Source of the DNA: Prinia subflava
Lineage: Eukaryota > Chordata > Aves > Passeriformes > Cisticolidae
Reading direction: 5' to 3'
Length of the DNA: 64,000 nt
Assembly (NCBI RefSeq): GCF_021018805.1
Contig: NW_026960608.1
Span: 3,596,001 to 3,660,000, forward strand
In this document: positions 10,067 to 20,821 of the stretch, piece by piece
How positions within the stretch are numbered: the first letter of the stretch is position 1
Layout: the number at the start of each line of letters is the position of its first letter
Notes under the pieces: generated by a model
Database searches by the model: none
Seen by the model: the letters and a program-made list of their open reading frames with translations, nothing else
What the model was told of the DNA's origin: nothing
Program-made: the position numbers and the translations under genes

Positions 10067-11520
10067 TTATGAACAAGTTTCCCGGATGGGAGGGGCTGGG
10101 CCCTGTCCTGGCCCCGTGGTGGGACGGTCGCCCAGTCCCCCCGGGGAAAGCGCGGAGCACGCATTGGCATGTTACAAGAGCTCTGGGAGTGCAGCCCCCC
10201 TCCTCCCAATTTGTGCATTCACCCAGCCTTTTGGAAGAATGGGGGTTTTTCCTGGTTGTAACCCCTACACCCTAGCAAGTTTGAAGACAGAGGGAAACTG
10301 CCCCGAAGGGAAAGGCAGCATTCTTCTACCTCATTAAAATGTGAAAAGGAGCGGCTCCAGCCTTGATGGCCCAGCAATTGTTTGCTGTAACTACCTCTTC
10401 CAGCCGGGATACCTCTGCTTCAACCAGGACCAATGCATATGCATTTTTATATGCAAATAAAACTGCCCCTGTGAATCCTGGGAGAGTTTTTTGGAGAAAC
10501 TGCACCCCAAGACAAGAAGCTAGATGTGTCAGAGGAGAATTAGATAGTGCCCTAGCCGAGCAAGAAGTAGATGCACCCCCTGGCCTGGTGTGAAGATTCA
10601 CCATAACCTATGAGGAGCTTAGATACAATGGGAACTGGCTAGCTGAATTGTCTTAGCCAGAGAATGGGAAAGTCTCGAAGCTTTTCCCTGAGGGCAAAGA
10701 ACTGACTGCCACTGCTCTGCCTTCTGGTGGTTGACCAGAGAGAACTCCCAGCTGTTTCTATGGGAACAAGGACTCAGCATCCACTGGGACAGCACCTGCT
10801 CCTTCGGATGGCTGCAGCAGCATGGAAAACTCCGATTGGACTCTGCAATCCTGCTGATGACTTTAATAATGAGCTGATCACTTTAATAAAGAGCTGAATA
10901 TTAATAAAGGCATATGCCCTGTTCTTTTAAGTGAGAGACTGGCAGTGATTGTCCAGCACAGTGGGTGGCCAGCACGGGAGAGCACGTGGCTGGCAGCTGG
11001 CTCAGATAGCACAGGCAAGCACAGGCGGATGGCATGGTGGGTCTGTGCTTGCAGCGGCAGGAGGCAGCAGGGGCAAGCATATGGCTGGTGCAGTCCACGT
11101 GCTTGGCAGGTGCCGTGGCAGCCGCAGCTGCGCGGCGTTTGGCGCCCGCTGCATGGTGGCAGCGGTTGCTTGGATCGGAGCACGGCGCTGGCTGCCCGTG
11201 ACAGTGACGGCACATCCTGCATGGCGGCTGCGGCAGTGGCTTGGCACGGGCTGCACTGTGGCAGTGACGTAGCGGCTCTGAGCTGGCTGGCTGCGGCTGC
11301 AGCAGAAGCGGCTCCGCGCAGTCTCTCTCCCGGCCAGGGGGAGCAGCACACACGGCGGCTGTATTGCATGTGGCCAGGGTAGTGCAGCTTTGCTGACACC
11401 AGCTCTCTCGCCTCGGTGAGCAGCTTTCCGAAGCAGTTTTTTCATCTGGGGTCTTATTGCCCCACGGTGGTGGGCACCCGCTGACACGTGCTGGTATACC
11501 CTAGCTTGCTCTAATTCCCA
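10067..11520. other. Unassigned repeat-like sequence with a GC-rich block
   Basis: No gene was recognised. 10067-10340 could be the 5' LTR side of element 2, but no polyadenylation signal was found on -. 10340-10900 has + strand AATAAA signals near 10457, 10884 and 10903, so a + oriented LTR or retroposed end is possible. 10930-11400 is GC- and CpG-rich with many GGCAGC/GCTGC-like words, which opens long frames in several registers; I read these as compositional. Confidence 0.3.
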
Positions 11521-12600
11521 GCTGTGCCAGGGGCTGTTCCCAAAATCTGTCAGCAGATTTAGGTGATGGTGCAGAACAGAGTTGTTCTTCTACGGCAACA
11601 GGTGTTGCAGTGTCTAGACTTAGGAGCAAGGACTAGAGAAGGCTCTCTTTCATATGAATCTCAGAGACCTTTATTCTTCAAGACAGGGGGACAAAAAAAA
11701 ATGTGAGACAAAGCCCACCCTGCTTTGAAAACTGAGGGGTGGGGGGTGTAAAACAAGCAGGTGATTGGTCCCAGGACAGATGGACAGGGGTTTTTCCATA
11801 ACATAGGGCAGGGTCAGGGGAAAGATGGACAGTTGACCAAAGCTTCTAGAGAGAGGGCAGGGGTAGGACAGGTAGACAAAGATGGGGACATGCCTGGGCA
11901 GCACCTGACCCTTCGAGCAGGGGGAAACAGGGAAGAACCATTGAGATACAGAACTCAAAACAGCTTAACAAAAACCCACCACTACAATCAATCAGCAGAA
12001 GCTTCCTAAGAAGGTGTCCCTGCTTGGGAGGAGTAAGAAGACAGCAGTCCATCATCTGTCTCCGAGGTCTTTTGGGAAGTCCTCCTAACTAGGTGAAATT
12101 TCTACCCTCCTTAAATACAGCCCCATCTTCTCCTCCTTATGTATAGCATGATCTAAATGGAGACCTGAGTAATATAGTCATATTTGTGGTAGCATGTACA
12201 TCATTAAGCTTATTAGCATATGCATGAGTGTGCATTTTAATACTTAAACGATCCTTTATCAGGCACAGGTTACTTTTTTGGCCTTGTTGTCCTTCAAAGT
12301 TCCAGTCATACAACTTTGTTCTGTTCTATGCTGTTTATCAGAGACAAAAGAGGACTATCCTAGATGATCCAGACCTTCTCCTTCAGCGAACTCATCTTTT
12401 CTTTATATCAGCTGTATGGATCCCCCATCTGCAAAGATAATAGTCTCGGGAATGTTTTTTATCCCGTATCTATTTTTTTTGTTTTTGTTTTGTGCCCCTA
12501 AGTGGTCACATCCCCCCCTTCTGCCCCCGCCCCCCCCCTCCTTCCCCATCCGGCTCCAAGAGTATTGTAATGGGTGAGAACCGTCCGGGATTCCTGCAAG
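11521..12600. other. Unassigned, LTR-like signals on -
   Basis: No coding match was found. On - there is a TATA-like TATTTAAGG near 12110 and an AATAAA near 11672, so a - oriented LTR is possible, but no paired copy or target duplication was found. 12450-12545 is T-rich and then C-rich. The frames seen here are short and overlap on both strands. Confidence 0.25.
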
Positions 12601-12899
12601 AGTTGGGGGCAAGGTCTCAACGTCCACTTGGAGCGGTGTTTCTGGCTAGAGATACTGTTGCCTTGTGGTTTTTGTCCGTTTCTTTTTTTCTTCTTTTTTC
12701 CTTCAGTACTGTGACTGGAGCTTATTGGCTTGCTTCTCTGCTCCTTTGCTTGCTTGGCAGCCCAGAGTCAGCATGTGCTGTGCTGGGAACCAACCATCCC
12801 CATGCTGGGGCTGACCCCTCTGTGCAGCTCGACCCTGGGACCAGCCATTTCCGGTTAGCTATCCAGGAGAGCGACTCCCTGCCCAGTCCCACTGTTCTC

Positions 12900-13527
12900 T
12901 GCTGCTGCTTCAGGGTTTCTTGTAACACTTAAACCCAACACCCGGACACCCTGCTGCTTCTGGCAGACCCCAGAGTTTCTGCTACATTTTGTTTGCCACC
13001 CCCGGTGTGCCTGCCTCTGCCATTCCAGCTTGCTGCTTCCAAGGTTTCCTGCTGCAGTCCATTCTATTTCCCGAGTGGTGCTGAGACCAGCTGCTTCCTA
13101 TGAGTTTGCAAAGGAAAGCCCCCTCTCTCTCTGTCTCGCCAGCTTGCCCGCTATTACCATGTGAAGAGAGACAGCAGAGCTTGTGCTACACCGCCTCCTG
13201 CAGCCACAGGGAATCATCGCACCTGCCCTGCCTGGCCAGGAGCCAACAGCGCCCCTGCCAGCTGTGACGATAACTGGACCTAAGGGGCAAGTGCTTGACA
13301 GTTGAGAGAAGGCTGTTTAATGGGTTTCTGTTTTTTTTCTTGGTGCTGTTTGCCTTGTTATATATATATATTTATTCTAGTAAAGAACTGTTATTGCTTT
13401 TCCCATATTGTTGCCTGAAAGCCCTGTAATTTCAAAGTTATAATAATTTGGAGGGGAGGAGGTCACATTTTCCATTCCAAGGGAGGTTCCTGCCTTCCTT
13501 GGCAGACACCTGTCTTTCAAACAAAGA
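12900..13527 (+). mobile_element. ERVL-like LTR (family A), 3' part
   Basis: From about 13375 the sequence matches the 3' end of the solo LTR at 476-1217: AGTAAAGAACTGTTATTGC, then a purine-rich block, then the CACCTGTCTTTCAAAC terminus near 13517. The matching part is clear; the upstream limit is approximate because U3 of this family is variable. A TA dinucleotide run (about 13358-13372) sits just before the conserved part. No target duplication could be fixed. Confidence 0.6.
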
Positions 13528-14089
13528 TGATAATATGGAGGATGTTGGGAAGGATGAACTAGAGAGGCCTTGTAAATATGATGGTTTAGATTCTAGGAGT
13601 GAGACCAACAAGCAAGATAGAAATGAAGGCAAGCTTTGAGATGTAAAATATCAAGCCATCAGCTAGTGAACAATAGTGTGCCTAGCTGAGGGCAATCTCC
13701 CTTGATTAAACAATACCCTCCTGCTTGCCAATGGTAATGGGACAGTTCTATTGGCTGTATATAAATGTTGTGAGAGTGGTATCTTGTATTAGATTGGTTG
13801 GTCCAACACACACTATTCAACTTGGAAAGACATTTATTGTACGGTTACCAGAACCTCCTCCTCTTTTCCCCTCTTTCCCCCTCTTTTCCTGCTCTCTCCT
13901 GGCCTGCTTTATCTGTGCCTAGCAGCTACAAGCAAGGACCTCACAATAAACCACGTGCTACCACAGCTGTTTTGCTTATAGAGATACTTTGTCGCCAACT
14001 CTGCCATCACCAAGAAGCTCCTACAGGAGGGTACATGGTGTAGGCCATAGATAGTAAGCCTTAGCTTTTGCCTGGATCCATGGTCATCA
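13528..14089. other. Unassigned intergenic sequence
   Basis: No gene or named repeat was recognised. There is a TATA-like CTGTATATAAATG near 13755 and pyrimidine-rich sequence around 13850-13910. It could be LTR-derived, but no second copy was found in the window. Confidence 0.25.
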
Positions 14090-15110
14090 TCTCACACAAG
14101 CCAACAAAGGAAACGTTGTGGTTGATGTCTGCTATAGGCCACCTGATCAAGGAGAGAAGGCCAACGAAGACTTCTTAATTCAACCACCGGAAGCATTCTG
14201 CTCACAGGCAGAGTAAAGTCAAGACCCTGAAATTTAGGAAAGTTAACTGTCAGGTCTTCAAAGAACCAGTGGATGGCACTCTGTAGGAAACTGCCCTCAG
14301 GGATGATACAGGAGAAGGGAGCTGGCAGTTCTTGAGGAGTGTTTTTCTTAGAGCAAAATAGCTCTTGACTGCCATGCATAAGAAATCAGGCAAGAGAGGC
14401 AGGACACCAGCGTGGATAAGTAAGGGCTTTCTCTTCTGGTTGAGCTGAAGCAAGAGGAGGAAACACATAGGCAGCAAAAGAAGGGACATGCATCCTGGGA
14501 AGAATCTAGAGATGCCGTCCAGGTGTGTAGGGATGAGATAAGGAAAGCTAAGGCACAGCTGGAGCTGAATTTGGCAAGAGATGTGAAGAATCATAAGATG
14601 GGCTTCCAGAGGTGCGGTGGTCAGAAAAGGAAGACTAAAGCAAGAAAGTCCCATTTCTCTCACTTCCCCTGCTGATAAATAACTCAGGACATGTAGTGAC
14701 AAGCAACATGGAGAAGGCTGTTTTACTTGGCAATTTATTTTCCCCAGTTTTCACTGGCACTCTTCCCACAATCTTTCAAGACCCTGAACCTCAAGGCAGG
14801 CATTGGGGGTCCAAGTCCCTGCTGTTGTAGGAAACTATCTGCTTCAAAACCACTTGAGGAACCTGTATGTACTAATGTCCTGCACCTGGGGAGGAACAAC
14901 TCCATGCACCAGTATATGCTGGAGGCCCATCAGCTGGAAAGCAGCTTTGCTAAACAGGACAACGTGCCATTGCCACAAAAGTGGCCAAGGATATCCTTAG
15001 ACCAATAGAGAGGAAAGCAGGGTTTATATATAAGACAGTTGTGTAGACCACTCAAAGTGCTCACTGTCCCCAGGGGTGCAGGGCACCACAGACCACCCTT
15101 GGGGGCATTG
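14090..15110 (+). mobile_element. Decayed CR1 LINE, endonuclease to RT region
   Basis: On +, broken frames resemble CR1 ORF2. Near 14105 VVVDVCYRPPDQ matches the endonuclease region, and near 14540-14620 RKAKAQLELN and ARDVKNHK match the linker before RT. MEKAVLLGN and SPVFTG follow near 14710-14760, and a KVAKDIL segment near 14990. Many stops and frameshifts are present. CR1 is the dominant LINE of birds, and this copy is old. The 3' limit is approximate. Confidence 0.75.
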
Positions 15111-16029
15111 CCTATTGTAAAAAGCAAAGTTCACTTTTTAGAATTTTAATAAGGGAATAAGTTAAGAATAAGTTTAATAAGGGATAAAAAGGGACAAATA
15201 TCCAGCGCTGGGGTGTTTTTGGCAATTGGCCAAAAACACACTGTTATGAAACAGTGTTCTCTGTATACTGTTACATTACAGGGGTATATGCATATTCATG
15301 AGTTTTATACATTATTCAAACATTCTTGTGAGTTTAGATGTTCAAGGGAATTTCTTGCTTGGTTTTAATCTTTGACTTGTCTGCATGCTATCCTGTTGAT
15401 TAGATCTATATATTTTATTTTTTCTCGTGGTTCCATCCTGTTGTTTTTACACTCCCTGATAATGAAGAGTCAATAAATTATTTTCTCAGTGCTCTGGTTT
15501 TTGTCACTGTTATCTTATCTTTTAGATAGGCCAGTCCACCAATGTGAGAAACAACGTAATTATATTATATACTAGGCCTTAGCGAAATATTAAAATGGAG
15601 ACTATGAAATGTAAGAATGCCTTTATTCAGGTAACTAACTCAGAAAATGGTGTAAAATATTTATCACAATACTATTTATATAAGCTACATGATAGATACA
15701 TAAACTGATAGATTATATTACACCCACAAGTAGTTAAAAGGAATTATAAATTGTACCATATCCAAATACTTGTGATTAATAACCACATGCAAAAACCAAT
15801 ACATAAATGCAAAAGCCAATATTATATTGTCATTTATAACACCTATTTTTCTAAAAGACAGCTTAGCATACATCTGATTTTGAGCCCTCAAGCCAGTATT
15901 GCCAAACGCAAGCTTTGTCTTGTATTTTCTTCCAGGAGTTGTGCAGTATAGAAATGTCTGCAATGGAAGTGGGGCTTTCAGCAAACAACGTAGAGCAACT
16001 TCTGTTGGTTCTGTGAAATGTCCTGAAAA
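15111..16029. other. AT-rich intergenic sequence upstream of HINTW
   Basis: No coding sequence was recognised. The composition changes sharply at about 16100 from AT-rich to CpG-rich. Short frames at 15718-15984 have no recognisable motif. Confidence 0.4.
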
Positions 16030-16129
16030 GTTAGGGCCAGGCCTGCCCTAGCCTAAGCAGACATTTGACTGGAAGGAGCACCACCAAAAAGGCACAGGCA
16101 TCTTTGGGGTGGACTTGATGCGGTAACAA

Positions 16130-16860
16130 ATTACAAGAAATAGTATTTGTAGCTACTACAGCCCCTTCTGCGACCTCGTAACCCGCCCTCAGGGTCGCAG
16201 CACTACACGGGGCAGATCCCTCCGCGGACTGGCCAAGGTCGGATCCCTCCGCACCCCGAGGGCACGCAAACTCCCTGAGCCACGGTAAGCACCAGCTCGA
16301 CGAGGGCGGACCGGCCAAGGGGGCGGGAACAAGTTTAAACGACAGACGAGGCAGCGAATCGAAAAGCAGGATCAGCCGGCGGCGATCTGTCGGCCCAATG
16401 GGAGCAGCAGAGGGCCTGTCCGAGTGGAGGAAGTGCGGGGACGGCACTGGGCGTTGTCCTTGCCTCACGAGAGTATTGGAGTGCTGGGTTGTCCGGTCTG
16501 GTGGCGCCATTATTGTCTTCCGAAAGATCATCGGCAAAGTACTTCCCCGGTACCATTAGCGACGAGGACGAGGAGGTAGCCGCGGCTTTGCTCTGTTCGT
16601 GGTTCTTCTTCCCTTCCCCCTCCTCCCTCTCCCTGAGCCGAGGACACCCGGTGCGCGGTACCCGGGCGCGCGGCAGGGCGCGCGGCGGCGCTGCTGCTGC
16701 GGGTGGGTGGGTGCAGGGACGCGGGACGGACGGGGCCTCTCTGGGTTGTGGCGCTCTCTACTGCACCGTCCCCATAGCTTGTTCTGTGCCGCACCCCCAC
16801 CCCTCCGGCTGCCGCGGCGCATACTGTGTTGCTGGTGTTGTCCCGGCTCGCCTCGTATCC
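16130..16860 (+). promoter_or_regulatory. CpG-rich promoter region of HINTW copy
   Basis: CpG dinucleotides are frequent from about 16130 to 16860, in contrast with AT-rich flanks. The block covers the first exon of the HINT-like gene, as expected for a CpG-island promoter of a housekeeping gene. No TATA box was seen at a fitting distance. The several overlapping long frames here on both strands follow from the GC-rich composition and are not taken as genes. Confidence 0.6.
16460..16575 (+). pseudogene. HINTW: HINTW-like exon 1
   Basis: The middle of the exon reads GGAIIVFRKIIGK in one frame, matching the HINT1 GGDTIFGKIIRK block. The end reads LPGTISDEDEE in another frame, matching IPAKIIFEDDQ. 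An extra C in a run of four C (about 16543-16546) explains the shift. Upstream, TTG CCT CAC GAG at 16460 aligns with the HINT1 start ATG GCT GAC GAG, so the start codon may be lost and a second 1-base shift is implied. The donor is GAG|GTAGCC at 16576, phase 0. Confidence 0.7.
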
Positions 16861-17229
16861 CACCCTCACCGTGTCGTGTGCTCCCATAGAGAAGGGTCTC
16901 CGACGGTAGCGCACTTAATGTCAGCCGCAGACGTTTTCCGCATGATGTCCCTTTGGCACTGCGAGTCGTGCAAAGTTTGCTACCTCGTATAGAATGATAG
17001 TTTTGAAAATTTTAGGCACACTCAATCAATCTCCTCGGGGATTCCGTGTGTGTGTGAACAGTGAATGTCTGAGTAATGACCGTAATGAGTTGGGTTTGCA
17101 TAGAAAAAATGCAGGTCTCGATGTGTCTCGTAATAGCATCAAAAAGGTTTCACAGCTCTGCTGTCCTGGGCTTTGGTTCTGAACCTCAAACTGGACTAGG
17201 CAAGGAATAACAGGGTTTTCTGGTATTTC

Positions 17230-17231
<2 letters not shown>

Positions 17232-17261
<30 letters not shown>

Positions 17262-17268
17262 GAGAGGG
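17232..17268. repeat. Poly-A/GA simple repeat in HINTW intron 1
   Basis: A run of 26 A is followed by a short GA repeat. A G-run also lies near 17395-17403. Confidence 0.9.
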
Positions 17269-17997
17269 AGAAACGGGTCGTCCTGCAGGCTTCAAAAGCT
17301 TCCCAGATCTTATTTCTGTGGGGAAGTGGGACCGTAATAACGGCATACTTGCAAAGTTCGCTGGTGCTGGGAACAAGAGTGAGCTGCTTAGACGGGGGGG
17401 GGGGAACAGTGCAGCCGTTGCCTACACAATGTTAACTTTAAGCTAGTATCTCATATAATTTACTTATTAAAATGCTGAAGGTTTACAGGGATGCCTTCTG
17501 CTTTTGAAGGCGGGGTTTGCATGTAATATAGAGGACAGACTCGTCCTATGCACTTGCATGCTTGCATGCTTCCTGTCATTATGCATTTGTTGAATATTTG
17601 AGCTCCCTGTCCTGTGGGAAATGAATGGCCGCTGCTCTTCCACTTCACTCTTTGCTGATTCAGTTGAATCATTTGTCTCCTGCCTCTGCGCGAACTACAT
17701 CCAATACAAAAACTTCTTAGGATTAAAACATACTGGAGGTCGCTAAACAAAAGCAGTGGCTTATCTCTTGCCTCCATCATCTTGCATGCTGAATCCGATT
17801 TCTTGAATGGGCTCTGTAAATATATTGTATTTTGGCTATAGAGGTCATTAGTATCACAAGAAAAATCAGTGTTTAGGCTTGTGTTTGAGGTTTCTGGTAA
17901 TCTGCTTCTGTAGGAGTTCAGTGGGGCAGGTTGATTTGCTTAAGATGTTACCTCTCTCTGAAACCGGTTATGTTTTAACTGTTTACTCTTCTTCCAG

Positions 17998-18102
17998 TGA
18001 CTCATGTTCCATGATCTTTCACCCCAAGCTGGGATGCTTTTTCTAGTCATGCCTAAGGAGCCGGTTATCAGGTTGTCTGAAGCAGAAGACTCTGGCAAAT
18101 CT
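17998..18102 (+). pseudogene. HINTW: HINTW-like exon 2
   Basis: The 105-base exon lies between CTTCTTCCAG and GTAAGT. It encodes 35 codons with FHDLSPQAG, LVMPKEP and LSEAEDSGKS, which align without gaps to HINT1 exon 2. The first codon is TGA where HINT1 has Cys TGC, so translation from exon 1 would stop here. The splice sites remain good. Confidence 0.9.
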
Positions 18103-18887
18103 GTAAGTATGGTGGAAGTTTTCTGTATGCTGAACTGTACCTCCAGTTAGTTCCTCATTATCTAGACTCTTTCTCATCTCCCCTTTCCCTCTTGATAGGA
18201 CACAGTAGTCTACTTTCGGTTTTGTGGTGCTATAATCTTTTGCCTCTAGCTTGTAGTGGAGTTGAGCTTTTTGACTAAAAGTAATATTTGTGGTGCAAAA
18301 CGCAGTGTTTATTTGGAGTGCAGTCTGGTGCCTGTTGTCGTGGTTTAGAGTCAGAGTAGTAGTCCTTCTAACATGGGGAAGAGGGCTTGGGGATTTTGGC
18401 AGGTCAGGGGCAAGGAAGGCAAAGCTGGTTGACAGGTGTTGGATGCTTTGCTTTTATCTATTAAAGTCAAATTCAAAGACTTTGTAAACCCATGCAAAAG
18501 GCAGCCTAAAGTTTGTTTTCCAGCAGGATTGGTTATGTTGCCTGAAGACACAACAGGGGCTTTGACCTAGAGACAGTGTCAGCTTCTGTGGCTGTTTTGT
18601 AGTCCTTTGCTGTCTGTCTAAAAAAATTGCCTAGCTCTTTTTTCTCCCTATACTGTGCATAACTGGTCTTTGTAGCTTTGCTTGGAAAGTGTTGGTTGCA
18701 GGCAGTTGGATGGACATTAATTAGAAACACACTGGTTGAATTGCTAGGAATTGGCTAGCTGCTCTCTCTGGGTGGTTCTCTGTTCACCCCTTCCTGTCCT
18801 TTCCCCTATTTGTGGGTTCCTTTATTCTTTTTATTTTACTTATTTATGGGTTTTTACTTATTTATGGGTTTGTACTTCCTTCTCCAG

Positions 18888-19052
18888 CTTCTTGGGCATG
18901 TCGTGATTGTTGGCGAGATGTGTGTTGCTCACCTGGGCCTGACCAATGGATTCCGGATGGTTGTGGATGAAGGGCCCGAGGGTGGGCAGTCTGTCTCTCG
19001 CATGCATCTACCCGTTCTGGGTCGCGGTCAGTTGGGCTGGCCGCCTGGCTAA
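18888..19052 (+). pseudogene. HINTW: HINTW-like exon 3 with altered histidine triad
   Basis: After the acceptor TTCTCCAG the frame is open to a TAA at 19050-19052. [19 protein letters not shown] and the final WPPG align to HINT1. The catalytic region HVHLHV of HINT1 reads RMHLPV, so only the middle His survives. This fits the W-type protein, which lacks hydrolase activity. Confidence 0.92.
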
Positions 19053-19174
19053 GATTTTGGCACCGCAAGAGTTGCTGCACGTGAACAAATCGCCGCTGAA
19101 TGGATTTCGTCTGTTGCCCATCAATCTATCTGCTGTCGATGTTTAATTCTTTGTGCCATGTGTCTGTGGAAGGT

Positions 19175-19207
19175 AATAAAAGCTTTGAGCAGCAGTTGCA
19201 CAATAAA
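19175..19207 (+). terminator. Polyadenylation signals of HINTW-like gene
   Basis: AATAAA occurs at 19175-19180 and again at 19202-19207, about 125 and 150 bases after the stop codon. This is a fitting 3' UTR length for a HINT-type gene. Confidence 0.65.
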
Positions 19208-19514
19208 GATTTGTCATGGGGATATCATCTCTGTCTTTTGAGTCGTACTGAGGGGAAGTAGTTCTTCAAGTTCAAAACTAGTGTCTCCCCAAAATGCAAG
19301 TATGTGGAATGTTTCAGCCTGTTAACAGCATTCCATTGATAGTGATTTGCCTGTTTGTTTGAGGCGTGTTGCTGGGAGCGCGCTTAGCAGTTTCCTGTGT
19401 CTGGTAGGAAGCAGTCCTACCTCTTTGGCAGTTTTGGCAGTACGTTTTACCTTTCATCTTACCTTGCCAAAAATTTCCTTCAAAGTGGAGAGAGCCAAGG
19501 GTTGTGGAAACCAT

Positions 19515-19990
19515 GTTTCACTGGAGAATCATAGGATCCTAGAGCAGCCAAGGTGTGAAGGGACCTCAAAAGATCATTTGGTTCAGCCTTTTGTTTAAAA
19601 GGGATCATAGATGAGATTATCTAGCACTCTTTCCAATAGTATCTTGAAAACCTTCAGCAATGGGGACTGGTGCAACCCCTGCCCATTGTTCCTTGTCTTC
19701 TCCATGTGGCTCTGTGAAGAGAGAGTCTGCATCCTCTTTAGCTTCCCTTTAAGTACTGGAATACTGTGATTAGGTTCCCCCTGAGCCTAGGCAAGTTCCT
19801 AACATTTTGCATTTAAGTCCTTTGTCTTTGCTAGTCTTCATGCAGCCTCTCACTGCTTTCAGGTGTTCCTCCACAGTTTTCCAATTGTGCCAGTTCTCCC
19901 AAGCACAGTTATCTGACAACATAGGACTTGGACTTATTCCCTGCTTCTGTAAGTAGTCAGTGCTATTGCTTGCCATCCTGCTGACTAAAC
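19515..19990 (-). mobile_element. CR1 LINE 3' end
   Basis: Read on + it starts with GAATCATAGGATCC and GAAGGGACCTC, the reverse of the CR1 tail region. It continues with the CR1 3' UTR pattern (GCATCCTCTTT, GGTTCCCC-type words). The true orientation is thus -. It is old and diverged, and it is interrupted or followed by the LTR element that begins at 20007. Confidence 0.7.
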
Positions 19991-20006
19991 CAATTTGTTG
20001 CGAATG

Positions 20007-20341
20007 TGTTGCTATGGTTTTCGGACGGCACAGAAATAACAACATGACTCTCCATGATGGTAAAGATGAGAGCAAACTTTATTCTTCTAAATTCTACTTT
20101 TATAGAGTAGTTCGGTACAAAGAACATGATTGGTTATTCAGCGTCTACACTCTTTTGTAAATATTTCTTTCCAGTAAACATGTTGGAAAAACACCACCTG
20201 CAGATAGTTTCTCACTTCCCAAGGTTTGTTTGAATTCCTCCTTTAGATTTCTCAGGCTAACATGAGAAAGTTGCTCACTTGCCTTTCACACAGACACTAG
20301 CAGAGCCTGAAGCCTAAGTTCAGACCAATGTCAGGCCCACA
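20007..20341 (-). mobile_element. 3' LTR of gene-less element
   Basis: On - it starts TGTGGGCCTGAC and ends ATAGCAACA. It has a TATA box CTATAAAAG near 20100 and AATAAA near 20073, so the R region is short. The polypurine tract AAAAGGGGGAGA lies at about 20342-20353 next to its start. Confidence 0.92.
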
Positions 20342-20353
20342 TCTCCCCCTTTT

Positions 20354-20777
20354 AGTTTTTGCTGAGGGTGGTGTCTGTGTCTGTGTCCTCTCCTGCAGGG
20401 CCCTTGCAAGAGAAAAAAAGACAAACATGACACCAGAAGTCCCATTAGTAATCAACCAATTACTAAACAGAACTTTCATTGGGCACCAACTTAAATGGTC
20501 AGGGAAGTTCTGTGGCATTTGGTGTTGACCCTTCATAACCATGTCCATGCACCAGCGTCAAGCTTAGCTATTTACTAATTCTAATACAGAAAAAAACAAA
20601 ACATCATTAGCCTGCTCAAAAATGGCAGTCTAATTTGTCAAGATCCATCACTCTAGGAATCATCCTTTCAGATAACAAGGGCTTTTTCTGCCTTTTAGCA
20701 AAGGACAGTGGTCCTTGCATTACACCTGCAACCGCAAACTGATTTAATTTTCCAATTATTTGGACAACCTGAGTTGA

Positions 20778-20821
<44 letters not shown>

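Larger units (their letters stand above)
16460..19207 (+). pseudogene. HINTW: HINTW-like gene copy (W-linked HINT1 relative), probably non-functional
   Basis: Three exons match the three-exon layout of HINT1, a histidine-triad nucleotide hydrolase of about 126 residues. Exon 2 here is exactly 35 codons long with AG and GT borders, and exon 3 ends in WPPG and a stop, as in HINT1. The His triad is broken: the first and third His read Arg and Pro. Loss of the triad is a known hallmark of avian HINTW, a female-specific, multi-copy W gene. This copy also has a likely start-codon change, at least one frameshift in exon 1 and a TGA as the first codon of exon 2. I therefore read it as a decayed member of the HINTW array. 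Intron retention excludes a processed copy. Sequence quality could be a factor in the single-base lesions. Confidence 0.85.

Noticed and set aside
10878..11487. Long frames on both strands in the GC-rich block
   Set aside because: Ala/Cys/His-rich, overlapping in all registers, no motif; explained by GCAGC-type repeats.
15116..15500. LTR starting TGTAAAAAGC, like that at 31048
   Set aside because: Only the first 14 or so bases match; no poly-A signal or far edge could be found.
16489..16992. 167-codon + frame across HINTW exon 1 and intron 1
   Set aside because: It passes the exon 1 donor and runs in GC-rich intron sequence; several other frames on both strands are equally long there.
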